Position numbers and translations under genes: made by a program. From assembly GCA_910577015.1 (NCBI GenBank), contig CAJTKU010000001.1, forward strand, positions 372,001 to 436,000: a stretch of DNA of 64,000 bases. The letters are read 5' to 3'. The notes beneath the pieces are model-generated. The model worked only from the letters and a program-made list of their open reading frames with translations. It did not search any database and was not told the DNA's origin. The first letter of the stretch is position 1. Each line of letters starts with the position of its first letter. Positions 57,969-64,000 of this stretch are shown piece by piece. Source of the stretch: an uncultured Lachnospiraceae bacterium (lineage in GTDB: Bacteria; Bacillota; Clostridia; Lachnospirales; Lachnospiraceae).

Positions 57969-58835
57969 TTATTCTTCTTCTCCCCGCTCCGACGGACTTT
58001 TGGAAAGCCTTCGCTTGTACGCCCTTGAGAAAGTGGAATAATCCTTAAACCCGCTTTCATAACATGCCTGCGTTGCCGACATGCCTGCGGCAATCAGGTT
58101 CTTTGCAAGCAGCACTCTTTTTTCCGTAATATACTGATGGATGCTGTATCCCGTTTCCTCTTTAAACTGGCGCATCATATGGTATTTGCTGATATAAAAA
58201 TGGGAGGCCAGTTCTTCAATGGAAAGTTCTTCCACAAGATGCTCGCCCACATACCGTATAATATCAACCATTTTCTGGTTGTAAACCACCGCGTGGTTAA
58301 AGGTTCCCGTACCGTCCATACAGCCTCTGTTAACTAATATCATAAACTCCATAAAAAGGACATTTGCATAGAGTTTGGCCGCATAGCGGGAATTTTCCCT
58401 GCCGTTATTCTCAATTTCCTCAATCACCGAAAGCAGTCTGGTGTTTACCATGGCAGGAAAACGAAGCACATCCGAGCCTTCCTCTTTTGCCTTTAAAAAG
58501 CAGTATTCCAAATCATATTCCGGGGTTTTATGCTTATCAAGATATTCCCCTGCTATGTAAAAAACAACCCTTTCATACGGTTCTTTTGCAGAAACCTCCG
58601 GACGGTGGATTGCTTCCTTATTCACAAGTACCATATCAAAAGGCTTTAACTTGTATGATTTTCCCTCAATGGAATACGTCACATTCCCCCGAAGGAAAAT
58701 TAACAGCTTATAAAAGTCATGGTAATGGTAGGAATATGTTCTTTCCTCATTATCCACTATATGAAACATTTTAAAATCATCATAAAGATATCCTTTTTTT
58801 TCGTAACCTTCTCTGCCGGAATATTCCTTCTGCAT
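57969..58835 (-). CDS. AraC-family transcriptional regulator
   Basis: 288 residues from ATG 58835 (GGGGAG upstream). The N-terminal cupin has the metal/sugar-binding look HYHDFYKLLIFLRGNVTYSIEG. The C-terminal pair of helix-turn-helix motifs is LSIEELASHFYISKYHMMRQF and MSATQACYESGFKDYSTFSR. It lies after the YitT gene on the same strand, 32 bp apart, suggesting joint expression. The inducer is not known. Confidence 0.93.
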   Translation of the reverse strand: MQKEYSGREGYEKKGYLYDDFKMFHIVDNEERTYSYHYHDFYKLLIFLRGNVTYSIEGKSYKLKPFDMVLVNKEAIHRPEVSAKEPYERVVFYIAGEYLDKHKTPEYDLEYCFLKAKEEGSDVLRFPAMVNTRLLSVIEEIENNGRENSRYAAKLYANVLFMEFMILVNRGCMDGTGTFNHAVVYNQKMVDIIRYVGEHLVEELSIEELASHFYISKYHMMRQFKEETGYSIHQYITEKRVLLAKNLIAAGMSATQACYESGFKDYSTFSRAYKRRLSKSPSERGEEE

Positions 58836-58867
58836 AAGATTTTCTCCCCAACACAATCTGCCCGGTT

Positions 58868-59767
58868 TTACAGCTTTTCACTAAAATAACTCTTATAGCC
58901 CTCACCATAAATTTCCGTTGCACTCGTCACAATCATAAAGGAATGCGGGTCTTCTTCTTTCACAACCTCTTCCACTCTGGGCGCTGACTGCTTCCTCATT
59001 ACGCACATAATGACCTTTTTGTCTTTGCCGCTGTATGCCCCCTGCCCGTTTACATACGTTACGCCGATATCCAAGTCTTCCAGCAGCCTTTCTGTGATTT
59101 TTTCCGGCTTATCGCTGATGATATATATCAATTTTGCACCATCCCTGCCATACAGTACAAGGTCTAAGGTAAAGGAAGTGACAAAAACGGAAATACCTGC
59201 ATAAATTGCCCTGTCCACATTTTGAAAAACAAATCCGGAAGCAGTGACAATCAAAAGGTCCGTCATCAGGTAAAAAGCGCCTGTTTTCATATGGGGAAAT
59301 TTGAGCCTGAACAATTTGATGATAATATCCATGCCCCCCGTTGTGGAACCTGCCTTAAAAACACCGCCCAGCCCCACTGCAACCAGACCTGCGCCTGCCA
59401 GGGCAGCAAGCAGAGGGTCGTTCGTTACGGCTCCGTAGTCTGCCAAATGGTCTGTAAAAAAGGAAACCAGCAGAATACAGTAAAGGGTTGACAAAATAAA
59501 ACGAAACCCGAACTTCCACATGCCGAGAATCAGAATGGGAATATTTAAAATAAAAAACATAAGTCCCGTGCTAATCGAAAAAAGCCTGTTAAAGATAATG
59601 GAAATACCCGTTATCCCGCCGGGCGCCAGATTATTCGGGTCCAAGAACAGGCTGACAGCCACCGCATAGCAAAAGCAGGACACCGTCATCAAAAGGTAAT
59701 CCAGCGCTCTCCTTTTGTTTGATTTTCTTTCAATAATCCTGATTTCTTTTTCCTTTTCACTCTGCAT
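58868..59767 (-). CDS. YitT-family membrane protein (DUF161 + DUF2179)
   Basis: 299 residues from ATG 59767 (GGAGAATAAAG upstream). About five membrane helices (about 25-200) have PNNLAPGGITGISII and GAGLVAVGLGGVFKAGSTTGGMDII, the family glycine motifs. The C-terminal DUF2179 ligand-type domain starts at YIISDKPEKITERLLEDLDIGV and includes GAYSGKDKKVIMCVM. Transport or sensing function is unknown. Confidence 0.92.
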   Translation of the reverse strand: MQSEKEKEIRIIERKSNKRRALDYLLMTVSCFCYAVAVSLFLDPNNLAPGGITGISIIFNRLFSISTGLMFFILNIPILILGMWKFGFRFILSTLYCILLVSFFTDHLADYGAVTNDPLLAALAGAGLVAVGLGGVFKAGSTTGGMDIIIKLFRLKFPHMKTGAFYLMTDLLIVTASGFVFQNVDRAIYAGISVFVTSFTLDLVLYGRDGAKLIYIISDKPEKITERLLEDLDIGVTYVNGQGAYSGKDKKVIMCVMRKQSAPRVEEVVKEEDPHSFMIVTSATEIYGEGYKSYFSEKL

Positions 59768-59792
59768 CTTTATTCTCCGTTTTCTCCGTCTT

Positions 59793-59825
59793 AAAAAATC
59801 CGCATATATAGCATATGCGGATTTT
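59793..59825 (-). terminator. ilvA terminator
   Basis: AAAATCCGCATAT pairs with ATATGCGGATTTT (5-nt loop). On the minus strand T6 follows, 27 bp past the ilvA stop. Confidence 0.9.
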
Positions 59826-59851
59826 ATCGGTGTAGTCACACTTCTTTTCAA

Positions 59852-61087
59852 TCAATTAAAAATTGTCTGGACAGTCTGTATCAGCCTGGGTCTGTACCCT
59901 TCTTTTTCCAATGCGTCAATTATCTGGTTTTTATGCTCCGTTCCAAAGGCTTCCATCGTAATTCGCAACTCCACTGCCGCATTGCGGTTGGTAGATACAA
60001 ACTGGTTATGCTCCAGCTTAATAACATTGCCGTTATGCTCTGCCACAATACCCGATACTTTGTAAAGTTGTCCCGGCTTGTCCGGTAAAAGAACGGATAC
60101 CGTAAAAATCCTGTCCCTGAAAATCAGTCCCTGCTGCACAACCGAGGACATGGTTATGATATCCATATTGCCGCCGCTTAAAATAGACACCACTTTTTTT
60201 CCTTTCACCGGCAGATGCTTCAACGCCGCTACCGTCAAAAGTCCCGAATTTTCTACCACCATCTTGTGATTTTCCACCATATCAAGGAAAGCAACCACAA
60301 GTTCTTCATCTTTCACGGTAATAATATCGTCCAGATTTTTCTGGATATAAGGAAAAAGCTTATCTCCGGGCGTTTTCACCGCCGTACCGTCGGCAATGGT
60401 ATTTACCGTCGGCAGCGTCACCACCCTGCCTTCTTTCAAAGACTCTTTCATGCAGTCGGCACCGGCAGGCTCTACGCCGATAACTTTGATTTTGGGATTC
60501 AGCAGCTTTGCAAGGGTCGAAACCCCGGTTGCCAGTCCTCCGCCGCCGATAGGCACAAGAATATAATCCACAAGGGGCAGTTCCTTAAAAATCTCCATCG
60601 CTATGGTTCCCTGCCCGGTCGCCACTGTCAAATCATCAAAAGGATGAATAAAGGTATATCCGTTTTCCTCTGCCAGTTCATAGGCTTTCGCACATGCCTC
60701 ATCATAAACATCCCCGTACAGAATCACCTCGGCGCCATAACTTTTTGTGCGGTTAACCTTCATAAGCGGGGTAGTATTCGGCATCACGATAACAGCCTTC
60801 ACTCCGTAACTTTTTGCCGCATAAGCAACTCCCTGCGCGTGGTTGCCCGCCGACGCAGTGATAACACCCTTTCCTCTCTGTTCCTCTGACAGGGTGCTCA
60901 TGGCGTAATACGCGCCGCGCACCTTATATGCGCCTGTAAACTGCATGTTTTCCGGTTTTAAATACACCTTATTACCGGTCTGAGCGCTCAGATAATCGCT
61001 GTATACCAGTTTGGTCTCCAGCGTCACCCTCTTTACCACATTGGACGCCTCTTCAAATTTTTCCAGTGTCAACATTTTCTCTTCCAT
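59852..61087 (-). CDS. ilvA: Threonine ammonia-lyase with ACT domain
   Basis: 411 residues. PLP Lys in FTGAYKVRGAYYAM (about 53), the phosphate loop SAGNHAQGVA, the glycine loop PIGGGGLATG, and SGGNMD near the end of the catalytic part. One C-terminal ACT domain (about 330-411) has LLPDKPGQLYKVSGIVAEHNGN. It converts threonine to 2-oxobutanoate and ammonia. The single ACT domain is as in the short Clostridial/catabolic-like form rather than the two-ACT IlvA of E. coli. It stands alone between a terminator and the structured repeat. Confidence 0.93.
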   Translation of the reverse strand: MEEKMLTLEKFEEASNVVKRVTLETKLVYSDYLSAQTGNKVYLKPENMQFTGAYKVRGAYYAMSTLSEEQRGKGVITASAGNHAQGVAYAAKSYGVKAVIVMPNTTPLMKVNRTKSYGAEVILYGDVYDEACAKAYELAEENGYTFIHPFDDLTVATGQGTIAMEIFKELPLVDYILVPIGGGGLATGVSTLAKLLNPKIKVIGVEPAGADCMKESLKEGRVVTLPTVNTIADGTAVKTPGDKLFPYIQKNLDDIITVKDEELVVAFLDMVENHKMVVENSGLLTVAALKHLPVKGKKVVSILSGGNMDIITMSSVVQQGLIFRDRIFTVSVLLPDKPGQLYKVSGIVAEHNGNVIKLEHNQFVSTNRNAAVELRITMEAFGTEHKNQIIDALEKEGYRPRLIQTVQTIFN

Positions 61088-61173
61088 GCCTGCTCCCTCC
61101 AGGATTCTTTCCTCACACGCTGCTTATTTTACGCCTATCTTAGGTAAAAGTCAAAAAGTTTTATTATTGTGGA

Positions 61174-61352
61174 GTTTCCGCATTTTCACCGGGTGTCCCG
61201 GCTTACATTTGATTCCATAAAGGACCGTGTAAAAACACCGGCATTTGGAGGTTGTCCTTTAACCTCCTACGTGCCGCTGTGTTTTTACCCGAGTGAGAAC
61301 GTGTCCTGTTGGAACAAATGTAAGCCGGGGCGCCCGGTGAAAATGCGGAAAC
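61174..61352 (+). repeat. Structured palindromic element, copy B
   Basis: Arms of 38 nt (61174-61211, 61315-61352) pair fully in plus-strand RNA, with two U-G pairs. The core repeats copy A: AAAGGAC (61219-61225), GTAAAAAC/GTTTTTAC, hairpin GGAGGTT/AACCTCC (61247-61267) with loop GTCCTTT. The ATGCCTTG hairpin of copy A is absent. The outer arm sequence is different from copy A but stays self-complementary. It lies between the ftsY stop and the ilvA start, and nothing else is seen in 61088-61173. Confidence 0.8.
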
Positions 61353-61360
61353 GGAAATCC

Positions 61361-62302
61361 CTATACGGTTTCTCCTCCAACGTCAAAAAGCGCATTTACA
61401 AATTCGTCCGCATTGAACTTCTGTAAGTCTTCTATGGTTTCTCCGACGCCGATATATTTCACCGGGACATGCAGTTCGGACTGTATGGCTACGGCAATCC
61501 CGCCCTTGGCGGTTCCGTCCATTTTGGTCAGGATGATGCCGGTCAGTTCCGCTACTTCTCCGAACTCCCTCGCCTGTGCAAGCGCGTTCTGACCGGTAGT
61601 GCCGTCCAGCACAATCAGGTTTTCCCTGTATGCATCCGGAAATTCCCTGTCTATGATGCGGTTCATTTTTTTCAGTTCTTCCATCAGGTTCTTTTTATTG
61701 TGAAGACGGCCTGCCGTATCTATCAAAAGCACATCTGCCTTTCTGGCTTTTGCCGCCGTCACTGCGTCGAAAACCACGCTTGCAGGGTCCGCGCCTTCCG
61801 TTCCCCCAATCATATCGACGCCTGCCCTGTCCGCCCATTCCTTGAGCTGTCCGCCTGCTGCCGCCCGGAAGGTATCCGCCGCAGCAATCAGAACCTTCCT
61901 GCCGTTCTCTTTTAACTTTCCTGCCAGTTTTCCCACAGAAGTTGTCTTGCCTACTCCGTTTACGCCGATTACCATAATAACCGACTTTACATTTTCAAAC
62001 TCATATGCCGTTTCCCCTACCTGCATCTGTTCTTTGATACTTTCTATCAATATTCTTTTGCATGCAGACGGTTCTTTGATATGCTGCTCTTTTACCTGTT
62101 TTTTCAAACGCTCCACAATCGCAGTGGTAGCGTTTACCCCGATATCCCCCATTATCAGGATTTCTTCCAATTCTTCATAAAAATCCTCATCAACTGCCGA
62201 AAAGCCGTTGAACAGGGAATCAATTCCGCTGACAATATTATCCCTGGTCTTTTTCAGCCCTGATTTTAATCTCGCAAAAAAGCCTTTCTTTTCTTCACTC
62301 AT
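61361..62302 (-). CDS. ftsY: SRP receptor FtsY
   Basis: 313 residues. Short acidic/basic N-terminus, N domain, then G domain with VIGVNGVGKTTSVGKLAG (about 120), DTAGRLHNKKNLMEEL, TKMDGTAKGG and the closing GVGETIEDLQKFNADEFV. It receives ribosome-SRP complexes at the membrane as partner of Ffh. It follows smc by 12 bp, a standard Firmicutes order. Confidence 0.97.
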   Translation of the reverse strand: MSEEKKGFFARLKSGLKKTRDNIVSGIDSLFNGFSAVDEDFYEELEEILIMGDIGVNATTAIVERLKKQVKEQHIKEPSACKRILIESIKEQMQVGETAYEFENVKSVIMVIGVNGVGKTTSVGKLAGKLKENGRKVLIAAADTFRAAAGGQLKEWADRAGVDMIGGTEGADPASVVFDAVTAAKARKADVLLIDTAGRLHNKKNLMEELKKMNRIIDREFPDAYRENLIVLDGTTGQNALAQAREFGEVAELTGIILTKMDGTAKGGIAVAIQSELHVPVKYIGVGETIEDLQKFNADEFVNALFDVGGETV

Positions 62303-62314
62303 GCGCCGCTCCTT

Positions 62315-64000
62315 TTAATTGTCCAAATCCTTATCTATCAGGTTGACGCTGACAAGCGTTGAAACACCTTTCTCCTGCATGGTGATGCCATAAAGCCTGT
62401 CCGCTTTTTCCATAGTCCCTCTTCTGTGGGTAATGACAATAAACTGTGTACTCCTTGTCAGCTTGTGCAGATACTTTGCAAAACGTCCTACGTTGGATTC
62501 GTCCAGCGCCGCTTCTATCTCGTCCAGCAGGCAGAACGGGGACGGCTTCAGGTTCTGGATGGCAAACAGTAGGGCAATTGCCGTCAACGCTTTTTCCCCG
62601 CCCGAAAGCTGCATCATATTCTGCAGTTTCTTTCCCGGCGGCTGTGCAATGATACGGATGCCTGCTTCCAGAATGTCCTCATCCTCCATCAGTTCCAGAC
62701 TTCCTTTTCCGCCGCCGAACAATTCCTTGAATACTTTGTCAAACTCTTTGTTAATCTCACCGAATTTTTCATGGAACTGTTTCCTCATGGCGGTATCCAG
62801 TTCTACAATAATACCTTCCAACGTTTTTTCAGCCTCAATCAAATCATCATGCTGATTTTTCAGGAAAGTATACCTTTCCATCAGGTTTTTATAATCTTCA
62901 ATGGCGTTGACATTGACATCACCCAGTTTTCTAATCTGCTCTTTCAAAAGCGATATTTCCTTTTTCATGGATGACAAGTCTGTCATTTCTTCATTGCGGA
63001 TGGCCGCCGCGTCGGAAAGCGTAATTTCATATTCATCCCACATATAGTTAATCTGGGACTCCATGGACTCTTCCATTTTTTCTTTCTGTACATTCAGGCG
63101 GTAGACTTCCTTGTCAAGCGCCGTCATCTGCCCTGCCAGTTCTTCCCGCTCGGTAAAGAAGTTTTTCTGGCGTATGGAAAGCTCTTCTTTTTTTGCCACA
63201 TTTTCTTCCAGTTCCTGTCTGGACTTGTCCTGGGTGGTATGGGAAGCGGCAATCGTCTTTTCAATCTCAAGGATATTTTTGCGCTTTTCCTCCATACTGT
63301 CGGCGCTGTTTGCAATTCCTTCCTTAATTTCCGCCAGTTCTGCCGCATATCTGTCCATTTCTCCGCGGATACGGTTTACATTCTGCTGATGGAACTCCTG
63401 CGTCTGAAGCATTTTTTCCACTTTCATATCCCATTCGGATACTTTGGCGGCCTTGACGGTTTCTTCCCCCCTGCATTCCTCCAGTTCTTTCTGGAATCCG
63501 GTAATCTGCGCCTCCACCGATTTTTCCAAGTCCTCGGAAACTGTCAGTTCTTTCTGGATAGCTTCTTTGCTGCCTTTGATATCCAGAACCTGTTTTTCCA
63601 ATTCCTCTTCTTCCTTTTTCAGGGAACGGGAGCCTTCTTCCGCTTCCTCCATGCGCTCCATTGCGGTTTCCACATTTAATCTCGCCGTATTCTGTTCGAT
63701 GAATTTATTTTGTATATCCGCTTTCAATGTTTCCAGCGTTATGCGCATTTCATTTCGTTTTTCCCTGGCCGCGTCTATGGCAGTATTCAATTCCTTAATG
63801 GTGTTGGAAAGGCTTTCTGTCTTTTTTTCCAGTTCTTCCATTTCACGTCTTCTGCCCAGAAGATTACTGCTGTTTTTAAAAGCCCCTCCGCTGATTGCGC
63901 CGCCCGGCACCAGAAGTTCGCCCTCTATCGTAACCATACGGATGCCATACCCAAACTTTCTGGCAATTATCACGGCATTGTCCACATTGTCCACGACAAC
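62315..64000 (-). CDS. smc: Chromosome segregation ATPase SMC, C-terminal part (cut by window edge)
   Basis: 561 residues are in the window, reading in from the edge without a start. The hinge end (IARKFGYGIRMVTIEGELLVPGG split as landmarks IARKFGYG and LLVPGGAISGG) is followed by a long coiled coil (about 50-400) and the C-terminal head with MMQLSGGEKALTAIALLFA (signature) and FCLLDEIEAALDESNV (Walker B). SMC with ScpAB compacts and separates chromosomes. The N-terminal head lies beyond 64000. Confidence 0.97.
   Translation of the reverse strand, partial: VVVDNVDNAVIIARKFGYGIRMVTIEGELLVPGGAISGGAFKNSSNLLGRRREMEELEKKTESLSNTIKELNTAIDAAREKRNEMRITLETLKADIQNKFIEQNTARLNVETAMERMEEAEEGSRSLKKEEEELEKQVLDIKGSKEAIQKELTVSEDLEKSVEAQITGFQKELEECRGEETVKAAKVSEWDMKVEKMLQTQEFHQQNVNRIRGEMDRYAAELAEIKEGIANSADSMEEKRKNILEIEKTIAASHTTQDKSRQELEENVAKKEELSIRQKNFFTEREELAGQMTALDKEVYRLNVQKEKMEESMESQINYMWDEYEITLSDAAAIRNEEMTDLSSMKKEISLLKEQIRKLGDVNVNAIEDYKNLMERYTFLKNQHDDLIEAEKTLEGIIVELDTAMRKQFHEKFGEINKEFDKVFKELFGGGKGSLELMEDEDILEAGIRIIAQPPGKKLQNMMQLSGGEKALTAIALLFAIQNLKPSPFCLLDEIEAALDESNVGRFAKYLHKLTRSTQFIVITHRRGTMEKADRLYGITMQEKGVSTLVSVNLIDKDLDN

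Noticed and set aside
1..64000. tRNA or rRNA genes
   Set aside because: No cloverleaf with GTTCRANYC-type T-arm or rRNA-like sequence was noticed on either strand. A covariance search was not possible, so a missed tRNA cannot be fully excluded.

Overview
The window comes from a Gram-positive, anaerobic, spore-forming bacterium of the Clostridia, most likely the family Lachnospiraceae. The evidence is a class III (anaerobic) ribonucleotide reductase, the sporulation genes spoIVA and a spoVAF/gerA-type gene, Firmicutes gene order (smc-ftsY, ylxM-ffh-rpsP-khpA-rimM-trmD, rplS-lepB-rbgA-rnhB-ylqG-ylqH), low-to-moderate G+C, and strong AGGAGG-type ribosome sites. Almost all genes lie on the minus strand. 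Only metF, a 76-residue small ORF, prs and a candidate ncRNA are on the plus strand.

Layout. 1-1162: the 3' part of a LytTR/GHKL two-component operon. 1391-6289: spoVAF-like gene, dut, nrdG and nrdD, with a promoter and paired NrdR-type boxes before nrdD. 6361-13075: WYL regulator, YjjG-type phosphatase, a 48-residue membrane protein, RNase HI, a membrane-anchored MutS-like ATPase, and a nucleoside-salvage operon (punA-cdd-amidohydrolase). 13165-13560: an intergenic region with a repeat remnant and a plus-strand 6S-like RNA candidate. 13588-18477: spoIVA, tyrS and a VWA/MoxR pair. 18515-20070: a large structured repeat, metF and a small gene. 20187-24602: gpsA, plsY, der and a DUF512 protein. 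24717-30682: prs, an OmpR-type two-component system, pgeF and yraN. 30780-34285: a module resembling the D-Ala-D-Ser (VanG/VanT) part of glycopeptide resistance clusters. 34412-39804: ylqH-ylqG-rnhB-lepB-rbgA-lepB-rplS. 39972-53350: about 13.4 kb of accessory DNA that separates rplS from trmD. 53477-57870: trmD (fused to a GNAT domain), rimM, khpA, rpsP, ffh and ylxM. 57969-64000: AraC regulator, YitT protein, ilvA, a second copy of the structured repeat, ftsY and partial smc.

Most notable points. (1) Two copies, plus one remnant, of a ~180-210 nt palindromic element. Its outer stems differ in sequence but stay complementary, and its apical loop is perfectly complementary to an upstream strand (possible pseudoknot), so a structured RNA or RNA-like mobile element is likely. 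(2) A LytTR regulon readable from the DNA: the same 9-bp half-site, repeated at a 21-bp period, lies 30-32 bp upstream of the -10 box of both LytTR operons and of a three-gene operon encoding FlxA-like, FliD-like and DUF6033-like proteins. (3) A VanG-type ligase next to a VanT-like serine racemase split into membrane and catalytic genes at an A6G5 tract. (4) A low-G+C cassette of B12-radical SAM, AlkZ-superfamily and dTMP-kinase-like genes, flanked by arrays of TATCACG repeats. (5) A TrmD-GNAT fusion. All of these come from reading the sequence and from family knowledge. No database search was possible.
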